A stretch of DNA of 64,000 nucleotides from Salinicola endophyticus (GCF_003206575.1 NZ_PZJO01000006.1:132514-196513), one strand, 5' to 3'. Counted from the first letter of the stretch, positions 33,751 through 43,519 are shown. Notes: generated by a model not told the origin, from the sequence alone. Numbers and translations: made by a program.

Positions 33751-33773
33751 CAGTTCAATTGAGGGAGATCACG

Positions 33774-34139
33774 ATGCGCAGACGTCTTGCGGTACTGGCA
33801 GCCGGTTTGGTGAGCGCGACGCTACTCGGCGGCTGCGCCCCGGCGCCAACGGCTTCGTCGGCCTCGGCTGCGCCGGAGGCATCGGCGGCAGCCACGCCGA
33901 GGGGCGCCTGCGACAAGCCGGCGGCGAACCCCATCCCGTCTCAGCGCTTCGATGAGACCGTACAGCAACTGGCGCACGCCACAGGGTGTTTCATCGACAC
34001 CGATCTGGCCCGCACCGGGGCGGTCCGTGTCCACGCTGTCAGCGAGGCCATGAGCATTCGACAGGCGCTGGAGAAGGCGCTGGCGGGCACGTCGCTCGAT
34101 ATCGTCGCGCAGACATCGAACCGTATCACGGTGCGCTGA
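33774..34139 (+). CDS. Lipoprotein with STN (secretin/TonB N-terminal) domain
   Basis: 121 aa. The signal peptide ends in a lipobox TLLGGC (residues 17-22), followed by an Ala/Ser/Pro linker. Residues about 55-121 match the STN domain: RFDETVQQLAHATGCFIDTD, EAMSIRQALEKALAGTSLDI and a final NRITVR strand. STN domains usually sit at the front of TonB-dependent receptors or secretins and contact an anti-sigma factor or partner; here the domain stands alone as a lipoprotein. AGGGAG precedes the ATG at 33774. Confidence 0.78.
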   Translation: MRRRLAVLAAGLVSATLLGGCAPAPTASSASAAPEASAAATPRGACDKPAANPIPSQRFDETVQQLAHATGCFIDTDLARTGAVRVHAVSEAMSIRQALEKALAGTSLDIVAQTSNRITVR

Positions 34140-34196
34140 CGCGCCGCCTGACTGCCGACTCGCCCGGCCACAGCGGCGGCCGGGCGGCGGTGCGGT

Positions 34197-34475
34197 TCAA
34201 ATCTGCTGGAAGCGCTCGATACGATCGCGGATCGCGACTTCGGGGCCGACCAGATCGGTGAGGTCGCTTTCGGTCAGGCCAATATGGGTATGCCCGCGGG
34301 CGATGGAGACATAGGTCTCGCCCTCGCGGATCGCCTCCTCGACCATCAGCGACAGCTCCTTGCGGTCGTTCAGTGACGCGGGGTCGAAGGGTTGCCGGGC
34401 ACGCTGCTGCTGCAGGATCTTCTCCTTGCGGCAGCGGGTCAGCAGGCTTTCGGTGATGAACGGTGTACTCTTCAC
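34197..34475 (-). CDS. Conserved-looking small protein, unknown function
   Basis: 92 aa, not recognised. Soluble, charged and mostly helical in appearance: KSTPFITESLLTRCRKEKIL, KELSLMVEEAIREGETYVSI and GPEVAIRDRIERFQQI. The start is a GTG at 34475 behind GAGGGGG. No membrane segment or cysteine motif is seen. It lies convergent to the STN lipoprotein gene and divergent from the BCCT gene. Confidence 0.6.
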   Translation of the reverse strand: MKSTPFITESLLTRCRKEKILQQQRARQPFDPASLNDRKELSLMVEEAIREGETYVSIARGHTHIGLTESDLTDLVGPEVAIRDRIERFQQI

Positions 34476-34616
34476 GGGATCGATCCCCCTCGGTCAGGTC
34501 CACCTTGAGACTAGAACCGAGTGAGAACTTCTCTCCATTACCATTTGGGCGAATAGAGGCGCCGATGTGGCTGGCGCTTGCCGTCCGCAGCGCGGATCGG
34601 TAGGGTGGCGCGCTTC

Positions 34617-36188
34617 ATGCCTAACGAACGCTCCCCTCATATGACTTCCGATCCCAACGCGCCATCGTCCAAAGGTGGCCGTTTTGGCGACCCCGTCGTA
34701 CTCGTGCTCACTGTGGGTTTCATCGTGCTGTTCGTCGCCGCTTCGGCGATTGCTCCGGACACCGTGGCGCATCTGATCGACGTCGGCTTCACCCAGTCCG
34801 CGCGGCTGTTCGGTAGCACCTTCCAGCTCTTGATGCTGTTGACCTTCTTCATCGCCATCGGTGTGGCGCTCTCTCCGGCTGGCCGCGCGCGCATCGGCGG
34901 GCTCGACAAGCCGGACATGAGCACCTTCCGCTGGGTGTCGATCATCCTGTGCACGCTGCTGGCGGGGGGCGGGGTCTTCTTCGCCGCCGGCGAGCCGATC
35001 TATCACTTCGTGGTCACGCCGCCAGCGTTCGATACCCAGGCGGGTACGCCGGCGGCGGTGCCCAATGCGCTGGCCCAGGCCTTCTTCCACTGGGGCTTCA
35101 CCGGCTGGGCCATTCTCGGCACGCTGCCGGTGTGTATTCTCTCGCACCAGCACTATCAGCGTGGCTTGCCGCTGCAGCCGCGCACGCTGCTGGCGCCGGT
35201 GATCGGCGACAAGCGGATGAAAGGTGTCCTCGGTGGCGTCATCGATGCCATCTGTGCCATCGCGGTGACCGCCGGCACGGTGGGGCCGCTCGGCTTCCTG
35301 GCGACCCAGGTCAGTTTTGGGCTCCACGATCTGTTCGGCTTTCCCCGCGGTTACGAGGTGCAACTGATGATCCTCGTCGGCCTGGGGGCGATCTACGTCA
35401 CCTCGGCGGTGACCGGGATCGACCGCGGTATCCAGTTTCTCAGCCGCTTCAATGTGATCTGGGCCATGGTCCTGGGCGGCGTGATCCTGGTGCTGGGGCC
35501 TACCCTGTTCCTGGTCAATAGCTGGTTCCAAGGCTTCGGATCCTATCTCAGCCACTTCTTCGAGCTCTCGACCCTGACCACGGTCACCGCGCCGCTGGGC
35601 TGGCTGAAGTGGTGGACGGTGTTCTTCTTCGCCTGGTTCGTCGGTTTTGCGCCGCCGATGGCGATCTTCGTCACCCGTATCTCCCGCGGGCGTACCATCC
35701 GCGAGATGATCATCGCCACCGCGGTGCTGGCGCCGATCGTGACCACCGTGTGGTTCACCCTGCTCGGCGGCTCCGGCATCTTCTACCAGCTGCATGGGGT
35801 GATCGATCTGGCCGAGCCGCTCAAGAACTTCCAGTTCGACGTGGCCACGCTGACGGTGGCGCAGGCGCTGCCCGGCGGTACCTGGATGGCGCTGGCGGTG
35901 CTGGTGCTCACCACTATCTTCGTCGCCACCACCGGCGACTCGATGAGCTATGCGGTCTCGGTGGTGTGCGCGGGGCACGACGACCCGGGCGTGGCGCTGC
36001 GCGCCTTCTGGGGTGTCACCTTCGCGCTGATGGCGGCAATCCTGCTCTACATGGGTTCGGGCCAGGTCAGCGTACTGCAGCAGTTCCTGGTGATCCCGGC
36101 GGTGCCGGTGGCCTTCCTGCTGATTCCCACCCTGTGGCACGGGCCGCGGGCGGCGTATGCCATGGCCAGGGAGCAGGGTGTGCTCTGA
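34617..36188 (+). CDS. BCCT family osmolyte transporter
   Basis: 523 aa, twelve membrane segments. The BCCT signature is present: WLKWWTVFFFAWFVGFAPPM followed by AIFVTRISRGRTIREMI, and TLLAGGGVFFAAGEPIYHF in the glycine-rich segment. Such carriers bring in glycine betaine, choline or carnitine with sodium or protons and help salt adaptation. The exact substrate cannot be told. The start at 34617 follows AGGGTGG; a later ATG at 34641 has no ribosome binding site. A terminator follows. Confidence 0.92.
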   Translation: MPNERSPHMTSDPNAPSSKGGRFGDPVVLVLTVGFIVLFVAASAIAPDTVAHLIDVGFTQSARLFGSTFQLLMLLTFFIAIGVALSPAGRARIGGLDKPDMSTFRWVSIILCTLLAGGGVFFAAGEPIYHFVVTPPAFDTQAGTPAAVPNALAQAFFHWGFTGWAILGTLPVCILSHQHYQRGLPLQPRTLLAPVIGDKRMKGVLGGVIDAICAIAVTAGTVGPLGFLATQVSFGLHDLFGFPRGYEVQLMILVGLGAIYVTSAVTGIDRGIQFLSRFNVIWAMVLGGVILVLGPTLFLVNSWFQGFGSYLSHFFELSTLTTVTAPLGWLKWWTVFFFAWFVGFAPPMAIFVTRISRGRTIREMIIATAVLAPIVTTVWFTLLGGSGIFYQLHGVIDLAEPLKNFQFDVATLTVAQALPGGTWMALAVLVLTTIFVATTGDSMSYAVSVVCAGHDDPGVALRAFWGVTFALMAAILLYMGSGQVSVLQQFLVIPAVPVAFLLIPTLWHGPRAAYAMAREQGVL

Positions 36189-36234
36189 GACCCAACGTCA
36201 GAGGGTGTTTACAAAGTCGACGCCCAGACGAAAT

Positions 36235-36267
36235 AAGGCCCGGCGGGTTACCCCGCCGGGCCTTTTG
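36235..36267 (+). terminator. Terminator after BCCT gene
   Basis: Perfect 13-bp stem AAGGCCCGGCGGG / CCCGCCGGGCCTT with a 4-nt loop and a following TTT, 46 nt after the stop. Confidence 0.85.
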
Positions 36268-36349
36268 CTACCCGCCCTCCCGGCAGCGCGGGCGGCCAGG
36301 GCGACGGTGCTTGGCGGCCATCGCGGCCGTCATGGTGCCTGGCTCATGC

Positions 36350-36859
36350 TCAGGCGTGGGTGGTCTCGAGCGTCTCGGCCTGAGTGGTGTCGCGCTGGGT
36401 TGCACCGCTCAGAGATGTGTCGCTCAGGCGCTGCTGCTGGCCGTTGATCGGAATCTGGCGCGGACGCTGCTCTTCGGGCACCACGCGCAGCAGGTCGACG
36501 ATCAGCAGGCCGTTTTCCAGCCGTGCGCCCTGGACCTCGATGTTTTCGTCGAGACGGAACGAGAGCTTGAACGCGCGCTGGGCGATACCCTGGTGCAGGT
36601 ACTGAACCTGCTGCTGGCCATCGCGCTCACCCTTGCCGGCGCTGATGGTCAGCACGCGCTTCTCGACGTTGACATCGAGCTCGCCCTCGCTGAAGCCGGC
36701 GGCTGCGACGGCGATGCGGTAGTCGTTCTCGCCATACTTCTCGACGTTGTAGGGCGGATAGCTGGGTACGTCGTTCTGCATCGCGGTCTCGAACAGATCG
36801 TTGAGCCGATCGAAACCGATGGAACGGCGGAACAGCGGAGAAAGGGACAGAGTATTCAT
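36350..36859 (-). CDS. ibpA: Small heat-shock protein (IbpA type)
   Basis: 169 aa. The alpha-crystallin domain spans residues about 35-130 (YPPYNVEKYGENDYRIAVAA; GIAQRAFKLSFRLDENIEV), with the N-terminal LSPLFRRSIGFDRLNDLFE of IbpA/IbpB. The C-terminal tail is longer than in E. coli (137 aa) and Thr/Gln-rich, with the IxI-type anchor present as RQIPI. A holdase that binds misfolded proteins in the cytoplasm. The start at 36859 follows GGAGG. Regulation appears double: a sigma-32-type promoter and a ROSE-type thermometer (separate entries). Confidence 0.93.
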   Translation of the reverse strand: MNTLSLSPLFRRSIGFDRLNDLFETAMQNDVPSYPPYNVEKYGENDYRIAVAAAGFSEGELDVNVEKRVLTISAGKGERDGQQQVQYLHQGIAQRAFKLSFRLDENIEVQGARLENGLLIVDLLRVVPEEQRPRQIPINGQQQRLSDTSLSGATQRDTTQAETLETTHA

Positions 36860-36866
36860 GGTGCAA

Positions 36867-36884
36867 CCTCCTGAATGACAGCGA
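36867..36884 (-). promoter_or_regulatory. ROSE-type RNA thermometer hairpin of ibpA
   Basis: In the 5' leader, the minus strand reads TCGCT (36884-36880), a 7-nt loop, then the Shine-Dalgarno AGGAGG (36872-36867). TCGCT is the UYGCU element that pairs with AGGAG in ROSE thermometers, so the ribosome binding site should be closed at low temperature. The leader is about 140 nt long, as is usual for such elements. Confidence 0.65.
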
Positions 36885-37008
36885 AGTCTTGAGGTGCCCG
36901 GGCCCACCCCGGGTCACCGGTCACGGACCCGCTTGGCGGCGTCCGCTGTCGAGGGGATGACGCATGCAAGATGCCGTCTGCCAACTGGCGCTCTCTCAAC
37001 GTTATGTT

Positions 37009-37036
37009 AAATAGGGTCGTTCAAGCAGCTTTCAAG
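37009..37036 (-). promoter_or_regulatory. Sigma-32-type promoter of ibpA
   Basis: On the minus strand, CTTGAA (37036-37031), a 14-nt spacer, then CCCTATTT (37016-37009). This closely fits the heat-shock consensus CTTGAA-N13-15-CCCCATNT and lies about 150 bp upstream of the ibpA start. Confidence 0.7.
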
Positions 37037-37270
37037 AGGGGAAGTGAATCACGCCGCGATTTTTTTCATCCCCGGCTCTCAGCCCTGCTATCAGCGGCCT
37101 CGGCGGTACCCGGAGCAGACAATGGTGGCAGTTGGAGGGCTTTCAAGAGGCGGGATGAGAAAGTCAGGGAGTGCGTGAAAGCGGTTATGGGCGCAGGCCC
37201 GAATCAGCCATCTAACGAGAGCCGAACGGCTTCCCTTGAACACGCGCCCTCGGCTCGCGCATGGCGAACC

Positions 37271-37316
37271 GAGGGCTCTGAATCAGCTGAGGGCTTTTAA
37301 TCAGCTGAGGGCTCTG
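37271..37316. repeat. 18-bp tandem repeat, 2 full units plus part
   Basis: AATCAGCTGAGGGCTTTT (37281-37298) and AATCAGCTGAGGGCTCTG (37299-37316), preceded by a partial unit ending GAGGGCTCTG (37271-37280). It abuts the stop codon of the TraB family gene. Confidence 0.65.
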
Positions 37317-37318
37317 GG

Positions 37319-38533
37319 CTAGCCGAATAGCTGCCCGGCGATACGCAGACCGGCCACCCAGGTGGCGATCGCCGAGCCGAGGCTCGAGAGCAGGAACACC
37401 AGCAGGGTGCGTGCGACCCGGTTGCGCCACCAGCCGCGCCAGTGGCTGACATCGCTGCGCAGGCGCGAGAAGTCACCCACCGTGGGGCGGCGGAAGTAGA
37501 GCTCGACCCCGGCGGTGACGAAGCCGACCCCGATGGTGGGGTTGAGCGAGGTGAGCGGGGCGCCGAAGAAGGCGGCGGCGATGGTCAGCGGATGGCCCAG
37601 GGCGATCAGCGCCCCCAGCGCCGAGAAGCTGCCGTTGATCAGCACCCACTCGGCCACCAGCGACCAGCCGAAGGCGGTGTCGCGGCTGAAGCCGATGGCG
37701 AAGCCGGTGAGCACCAGCGCGACGATGATCCAGGGCAGCGCCTTCCACCAGCGCGCGCGTGGCGCGGTCGACTCCAGCGCTGTGCGCTCTTCGCGCAGCG
37801 TCTGCGCGGCCGGCGGCTGGGCGTCCAGCGCCTGCAGATGCTCGCCCATGCCCTTGAGGTGGCCGGCGCCGATTACCACCAGCACCCGGCGGGCGGCGCC
37901 GTCGGGCAGCGACTCCACCAGCTTGAGCGCCATGAAACGGTCGCGCTCGGCGATCAGCGGCACATAGAGGGATTCCGACTGCTCGGCGAACTCGGCGAAG
38001 GTGGATTCGAGCACGTCGCCCTGCTTGAGCTTCTCGATCTCTTCGCTGGAGACCGTCTGCCGCGACAGCACGCTGCCGAGCAGCCCCGAGATCAGCCCGA
38101 AGCGCTTGTACCAGGGCACGTTCTGGTAGATCCGCTTGAGGGTGACGCCGATCTCACGATCGATCAGGTAGAGCGGCAGGCCGGCACGTTCGGCACCCTT
38201 GACCGCGGCTCGCATCTCCGCCCCCGGCTCGATGCCGGAGTGGGCCGCCACCCGCTGCTGGAAGGCGCCGAGCGCCAGGCTTGCCGCAACCATGCCCGCC
38301 TTGCCCTGCTTGAGCACCTGAAACAGGTCGAGCTTGGCCATGGCGTCGGGCTGGGTCAGGCTCTGGTGGCGCGAGGTGCAGAGCTCGATCGCCACGGCGT
38401 CGAACTCGCCGGAGTTGATCAGCTCGCGCACTTCGTCGGCGCTGGCCTGGGAGACATGGGCGGTGCCGAGCAGGGTCAGCTCGTGCTCGGCGAGCGCGAC
38501 GACCTCGCGGGGGCCGGCTGTGGAGTCAGACAT
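37319..38533 (-). CDS. TraB/PrgY family protein
   Basis: 404 aa. The N-terminal TraB domain has LTLLGTAHVSQASADEVREL, FDAVAIELCTSRH, LYLIDREIGVTLKRIY and the GAGHLKG motif (two conserved GxxH positions). The C-terminal third contains four or five membrane segments. TraB/PrgY proteins are predicted membrane metalloproteases or peptide-pheromone processors; the role in proteobacteria is unknown. Single gene followed by an 18-bp repeat. Confidence 0.87.
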   Translation of the reverse strand: MSDSTAGPREVVALAEHELTLLGTAHVSQASADEVRELINSGEFDAVAIELCTSRHQSLTQPDAMAKLDLFQVLKQGKAGMVAASLALGAFQQRVAAHSGIEPGAEMRAAVKGAERAGLPLYLIDREIGVTLKRIYQNVPWYKRFGLISGLLGSVLSRQTVSSEEIEKLKQGDVLESTFAEFAEQSESLYVPLIAERDRFMALKLVESLPDGAARRVLVVIGAGHLKGMGEHLQALDAQPPAAQTLREERTALESTAPRARWWKALPWIIVALVLTGFAIGFSRDTAFGWSLVAEWVLINGSFSALGALIALGHPLTIAAAFFGAPLTSLNPTIGVGFVTAGVELYFRRPTVGDFSRLRSDVSHWRGWWRNRVARTLLVFLLSSLGSAIATWVAGLRIAGQLFG

Positions 38534-38661
38534 CGGGGGGAGATTCCAAGGCTAGAGAAAAGTCATCGCCCCATATTGCACGTCACGGCGGCGATGCCAA
38601 GCCGACCGGTGAAAAACCGGTCGGCCGGAGACTGGCAAGTCGGCTGTCGCGCCGAGCCTGG

Positions 38662-39945
38662 CTAGTTCGCCTCGCTCGCGGTGCGGGCTGTCTCGTCCGC
38701 TGGGCTGGCTGTCTCCTGCGCTGCGCGAGCCTTGGGCGAACGGCAGGCGGCGGCGGTGAACAGCACGTCGGTGGAGGAGTTGAGCGCGGTCTCGGTGGAG
38801 TCCTGCAGCACGCTGATGACGAAGCCGATCGCCACCACCTGCATGGCGACATCGGCAGAGATGCCGAACAGACTCGCCGCCATCGGAATCAGCAGCAGCG
38901 AGCCGCCGGCCACCCCGGAGACGCCGCAGGCGGCGAGGGCGGAAACGATGCACAGCAGCAGCGCGGTGGAAAAGTCGACGCTCAGGCCCAGGGTGTGGGC
39001 GGCGGCCAGGGTCATCACGGTGATGGTCACCGCGGCGCCGGACATGTTGATCGTCGCGCCCAGCGGTATCGACACCGAGTAGGTGTCGGCGTGCAGGTCG
39101 AGGCGCTTGCACAGCTCCATGTTGACCGGGATGTTGGCGGCACTGCTGCGGGTGAAGAAGGCGGTGATGGCACTGCCGCGCAGACAGGTGAAGACCAGCG
39201 GATAGGGGTTGCGACGGGTATACAGGAACACGATCAGCGGGTTGGTCACCAGCGCCACGAACGCCATGCAGCCGACGATCAGTCCGAGCAGATGGGCGTA
39301 GTCGGCCAGCGCGCTCATGCCGGTGGTGGCGAAGGTGTTGGCGACCAGCCCGAAGATACCCAGCGGGGCGAGCCGGATCACCCAGCGCACCAGCCCCGAG
39401 ACGGCATCGGAGATATCGGCGAGGCCGCGCCGGGTGGTGTCGCTGGCGCGCCGCAGCAACAGCCCCAGGCCCACCGCCCAGGCCAGAATGCCGATGAAGT
39501 TGGCGTTGGTCAGGGCCGCCACGGGGTTGTCCACCGCGTTCAGCAGCAGGTTGCGCAGGATCTCGGCGATCCCCGAAGGCGGCGTGCCGTCGGCCTGGGG
39601 CGCATCGATGATCAGCGTGGTCGGGAACAGAAAGCTCGCGCTCACCGCCACCAGCGCCGCCACCAGGGTGCCGATCAGATAGAGCGCCAGTACGCCGCGG
39701 ATCTGGGTCGGCTGGCCGCGCTCATGGCTGGCGATGGCGGCCATCACCAGCACGAACACCAGGATCGGTGCGATCGCCTTGAGCGCGCTGATGAACACCT
39801 GCCCCAGAATCTCGAACGACTGCGCCAGCGCCGGTGCCAGCTGTGCGACCAGCAGGCCGAGGAGAATACCGATGACGATCTGCGGAATCAGACCCAGCCG
39901 CGGGAACGGTCGGGAGGAAGCGCTGCGTTGCGAATTGACGGACAT
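38662..39945 (-). CDS. sstT: Serine/threonine:sodium symporter SstT
   Basis: 427 aa, DAACS (dicarboxylate/amino acid:cation) family. SstT-specific stretches: [40 protein letters not shown] and [20 protein letters not shown], plus [17 protein letters not shown]. It imports serine and threonine with sodium. The start is taken at the ATG at 39945. The last 25 residues are a polar, Ala/Thr/Glu-rich tail. Confidence 0.94.
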   Translation of the reverse strand: MSVNSQRSASSRPFPRLGLIPQIVIGILLGLLVAQLAPALAQSFEILGQVFISALKAIAPILVFVLVMAAIASHERGQPTQIRGVLALYLIGTLVAALVAVSASFLFPTTLIIDAPQADGTPPSGIAEILRNLLLNAVDNPVAALTNANFIGILAWAVGLGLLLRRASDTTRRGLADISDAVSGLVRWVIRLAPLGIFGLVANTFATTGMSALADYAHLLGLIVGCMAFVALVTNPLIVFLYTRRNPYPLVFTCLRGSAITAFFTRSSAANIPVNMELCKRLDLHADTYSVSIPLGATINMSGAAVTITVMTLAAAHTLGLSVDFSTALLLCIVSALAACGVSGVAGGSLLLIPMAASLFGISADVAMQVVAIGFVISVLQDSTETALNSSTDVLFTAAACRSPKARAAQETASPADETARTASEAN

Positions 39946-40120
39946 GACTCTCTCGTGATGCGAAAGGTAGGGGACGGCACTACCGCTGCCTCGTGAGCCT
40001 CTTGGCGGCGCCGGAAAGCCGCGCATTCTATCACCGCCACCCGCCGGGCTGCCCCCCTGGCGGAGGCGCCCTTGTCATCCTTTAGTGGAAGACCGTATCG
40101 GTGACCGCGGGGCGGCGATC

Positions 40121-41575
40121 TCAGCGGCGCCAGAACGCCGGGGTGAACAGCACCAGCACGGTGAAGATCTCCAGGCGCCCCAGCATCATCGCCAGCACCA
40201 GGATCCACTTGGCCAGATCGGGGATGTCGCCGTAATCGGTGGAGACCGCGCCCAGCCCGGGGCCCAGGTTGTTGAGCGCCGAGCCCACTGCCGACCACGC
40301 GGTGACCTGGTCGAGCCCGGTGGCCGAGAGCGCCAGCAGCATCAGCACGAAGAGCATCAGATAGACCGAGAAGAAGCCCCACACCGCCTCGGCCACCCCT
40401 TCGGAGATGCGCATCTTGCCCACCTTGACCGCGAACACCGCGTTGGGATGGATCAGGCGGTGCACCTCGCGGATGCCCTGCTTGAGGATCAGCAGGATAC
40501 GGATCACTTTCATCCCGCCGCCGGCGGAGCCGGAGCAGGCGCCGACGAAGGCCGCCATGAACAGCATGATCGGCAGTACCCCGGGCCACAGGGTGAAGTC
40601 GGCGACGCTGAAGCCGGAGGTGGTGGCCACCGAGACCGACTCGAACAGCCCGTGGCGCAGGCCGGTGGCGTCGTGGTAGGTGCCGGTGGCGAACAGCGTG
40701 ATCACGGTGATCAGCACCAGCAGGCCGAGGAAGGAGACGAAGAAGCAGAACTCCGGATCGCGGATGTACTGCAGCAGCCGCTTTTCACGCCATACCGCGA
40801 AGTGCAGGCCGAAGCTGATCGACGAGACGATCATGAACAGCACGCAGATCAGCTCGATGGTGGGACTGTCGAAGTAGGCGATGCTGGCGTCATGGGTGGA
40901 AAAGCCGCCCACCGCAATGGTCGAGAAGCTGTGGCCGATGGCATCGAACCAGTCCATGCCGGCCAGCCAGTAGGCCAACGCGCAGACCACGGTGAGGATC
41001 ACATAGATGTACCACAGCGCCTTGGCGGTCTCGGTGATCCGCGGGGTCAGCTTGGAGTCCTTCAGCGGCCCGGGGATCTCGGTGCGGTAGAGCTGCATGC
41101 CACCGATGCCCAGGGTGGGCAGGATCGCCACCGCCAGGACCACGATCCCCATGCCGCCGAGCCACTGGAGCTGCTGGCGGTAGAAGCGGATCGAGGCGGG
41201 CAGTTGATCGATGCCGTGGAGCACCGTGGCGCCGGTGGTGGTGAGCCCGGAGAAGGATTCGAACGCCGCATCGGTGAAGCTCATCGCCGGTGCTTCGGAG
41301 ACCATGAAGGGTACGGTACCGAACAGCCCCAGCACGCCCCAGAACAGCACCGTGATGATGAAGCCGTCGCGGGTGCGCAGCTCGCGCCGGGCGCGCCGGT
41401 TGGGCCAGTAGAGCAGGGCGCCGGTGACCACCGAGATCGCCATGCCGATGGCGAAGGCGTGCCAGTTGCCATCATGGAAGATCCGCGCGATCACCATCGG
41501 CGGCACCATGGTCAGGCTGAACAACATCAGCAGCAGCCCGACGATGCGCAGGGTCACGAACAGATTCATGCGCAC
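40121..41575 (-). CDS. trkH: Trk potassium uptake channel subunit TrkH
   Basis: 484 aa, the four-repeat MPM channel fold. Selectivity-filter loops: FSGLTTTGATV, FSTIAVGGFST, SVATTSGFSV and LNNLGPGLG. With TrkA it forms the main low-affinity potassium uptake system, central to osmotic adjustment in halophiles. TrkH and TrkI types are hard to separate by eye. Starts MRMNLF; the second ATG (41569) is equally possible. Lies 109 bp downstream of trkA on the same strand. Confidence 0.93.
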   Translation of the reverse strand: MRMNLFVTLRIVGLLLMLFSLTMVPPMVIARIFHDGNWHAFAIGMAISVVTGALLYWPNRRARRELRTRDGFIITVLFWGVLGLFGTVPFMVSEAPAMSFTDAAFESFSGLTTTGATVLHGIDQLPASIRFYRQQLQWLGGMGIVVLAVAILPTLGIGGMQLYRTEIPGPLKDSKLTPRITETAKALWYIYVILTVVCALAYWLAGMDWFDAIGHSFSTIAVGGFSTHDASIAYFDSPTIELICVLFMIVSSISFGLHFAVWREKRLLQYIRDPEFCFFVSFLGLLVLITVITLFATGTYHDATGLRHGLFESVSVATTSGFSVADFTLWPGVLPIMLFMAAFVGACSGSAGGGMKVIRILLILKQGIREVHRLIHPNAVFAVKVGKMRISEGVAEAVWGFFSVYLMLFVLMLLALSATGLDQVTAWSAVGSALNNLGPGLGAVSTDYGDIPDLAKWILVLAMMLGRLEIFTVLVLFTPAFWRR

Positions 41576-41684
41576 ACGCTCACGAACGGCCGCCGCGACC
41601 GGTGTGAAGAGATCGCAAATACCCTCTTGAAGACCGCCATCTCCACGAGCGGCACCAGAACGAACGGTATCGGGACGAACAGCA

Positions 41685-43058
41685 TCAGAAGAAGGTGAGC
41701 CCGACCTGGAACAGCCGTTCGACGTCGCGGATGCGGCGCTTGTCGATCACGAACAGGATCAGGTGGTCGCCGCTCTCGATCAGCACGTCGTCGTGGGCGA
41801 TCAGCACCTCCTTGCCGCGGACGATGGCACCGATGCTGGTGCCGCTGGGCAGATCGACCTCGCCGATGGTGCGCCCGACCACCCGGGAAGAGCGCTTGTC
41901 GCCATGCGCGATCGCCTCGATCGCCTCGGCGGCACCGCGGCGCAGCGAGTGCACGTTGACGATGTCGCCTCGGCGCACGTGGGTCAGCAGGCTGCCGATG
42001 GTGGTCTGCTGCGGCGAGATGGCGATATCGATCTCGCCACCCTGGACCAGGTCCACGTAGGCGGCGTTGTTGATCAGCGTCAGCACCTTCTTGGCGCCCA
42101 GGCGCTTGGCCAGCATTGACGACATGATGTTGACCTCGTCGTCGTTGGTCAGCGCGCAGTAGATATCGCAGTCCTCGATGTTCTCCTCGAGCATCAGCCG
42201 CTTGCTGGTGGCACTGCCGTGCAGCACCACGGTGCGGTCGAGCCGCTCGGAGAGGGTGCCGCAGCGGCTCAGGTCGTGCTCGATGATCTTGACCTGATGC
42301 TTGTGCTCGAGGGTCTCGGCCAGGCGCTCGCCGATGTTGCCGCCGCCGGCGATCACCACGCGGCGGAAGTCGCGGTCGACCTTGCGCAGCTCGCCCATCA
42401 CGGTGCGGATATCCTTGCGCGCGGCGATGAAGAAGACCTCGTCATCGGCCTCGATCACGGTGTCGCCCGAAGGAATGATCGGCCGGTCGCGGCGGTAGAT
42501 CGCGGCCACCCGGGTATCGATATCAGGCATGTGGCGGCGCAGAAAGCCCAGCTCCTGGCCCACCAGTGGCCCGCCGTAGTAAGCCTTGACCGCCACCAGC
42601 TGGGCCAGGCCGCCGGCGAAGTCGAGCACCTGCAGCGCACCGGGATACTCGATCAGCCGGCGGATATGGTCGGTGACCACCTGCTCCGGGCTGATCAGTA
42701 CGTCGACCGGGATGGCGTCGTTGGAGAACAGGCTCTTGCGCGTCAGATACGCGGTCGAGCGCACGCGGCCGATCTTGGTCGGCGTGCGGAACAGCGAGTG
42801 CGCGACCTGGCACGCGATCATGTTGATCTCGTCGGAGCTGGTCACCGCGATCAGCATGTCGGCATCCTCGCCGCCGGCCTGGCGCAGGATGTTGGGGTAG
42901 GACGCGGTGCCCACGACCGTGCGGATATCCAGGCGGTTCTGCAGCTCGCGCAGACGCACTTCGCTGATATCCACGACGGTGATGTCGTTCTCTTCGTTGG
43001 CCAGGTGCTCGGCCAGCGTGCCGCCCACTTGGCCGGCCCCTAGAATGATAATTTTCAT
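41685..43058 (-). CDS. trkA: Trk potassium transport regulator TrkA
   Basis: 457 aa, two RCK units. [19 protein letters not shown] is the first NAD-binding loop and [17 protein letters not shown] the second, each followed by a TrkA-C domain. It binds NAD(H)/ATP and gates TrkH at the cytoplasmic face. Usually next to rsmB; here five genes lie between them. Transcribed before trkH. Confidence 0.96.
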   Translation of the reverse strand: MKIIILGAGQVGGTLAEHLANEENDITVVDISEVRLRELQNRLDIRTVVGTASYPNILRQAGGEDADMLIAVTSSDEINMIACQVAHSLFRTPTKIGRVRSTAYLTRKSLFSNDAIPVDVLISPEQVVTDHIRRLIEYPGALQVLDFAGGLAQLVAVKAYYGGPLVGQELGFLRRHMPDIDTRVAAIYRRDRPIIPSGDTVIEADDEVFFIAARKDIRTVMGELRKVDRDFRRVVIAGGGNIGERLAETLEHKHQVKIIEHDLSRCGTLSERLDRTVVLHGSATSKRLMLEENIEDCDIYCALTNDDEVNIMSSMLAKRLGAKKVLTLINNAAYVDLVQGGEIDIAISPQQTTIGSLLTHVRRGDIVNVHSLRRGAAEAIEAIAHGDKRSSRVVGRTIGEVDLPSGTSIGAIVRGKEVLIAHDDVLIESGDHLILFVIDKRRIRDVERLFQVGLTFF

Positions 43059-43312
43059 GCCAAACCGTCAGGGAAGCACTGAATAAGGGAAGCTCTGGAT
43101 AGATGCCCACCCACTGCCCGGCGCCGGGCGCGCCTCGATCAGCGCGTAGCATAACGACCCTGGCCGGGGAATGACACCATCCGCGCGCGAGGGTATGGGT
43201 CGCGAAGGTGATGGTAAGTGCCAGAAAGCGCTACGGTCGTGAGCGGTGTCGTTGAGCGAACGATGTCGGGGAGCGAGAGGGCGGGCCGCGAGGTGTGCGC
43301 GGCCCGCGGCGG

Positions 43313-43519
43313 TCAGTCGAGGGAGATGCCCACCTTGACCGTCACCTGCCAGTGCGCGATGCGCTCGTTCTCGATATGGCCACGGGTCTCGGTGACCTCG
43401 AACCAGCGCATGCCGTGCAGCGACTCGCTGGCCTTGGCGATGGCGTTCTGTACCGCAGCCTCGATGCCGTCGGGGGAAGAACCGGTGATTTCGACCTGCT
43501 TGTAGACGTGCTCGCTCAT
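43313..43519 (-). CDS. Dodecin family flavin-binding protein
   Basis: 68 aa. Matches dodecin throughout: [38 protein letters not shown], then [10 protein letters not shown]. The aromatic residue in MRWFEV is the one that stacks on flavin. Dodecins form 12-subunit shells that store or buffer flavin (or CoA). AGGAG precedes the ATG. Confidence 0.92.
   Translation of the reverse strand: MSEHVYKQVEITGSSPDGIEAAVQNAIAKASESLHGMRWFEVTETRGHIENERIAHWQVTVKVGISLD

Larger units (their letters stand above)
36860..37318. other. Upstream region of ibpA
   Basis: 459 bases without a gene. It holds the ibpA leader and heat-shock promoter in its left part and an 18-bp tandem repeat at the right end next to the traB-like stop. 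The stretch 37040-37265 contains nothing I recognise apart from a second copy of GCTTTCAAGAGG (37029 and 37139). Confidence 0.5.

Noticed and set aside
34494-36140. 548-codon open frame antisense to the BCCT gene
   Set aside because: His/Arg/Gln-rich shadow translation; the BCCT signature on the plus strand is complete.
43230-43280. Possible further TCG...GAGCG tandem array after trkA
   Set aside because: Core spacing is irregular (12 then 17 bp), so no periodic repeat is supported.
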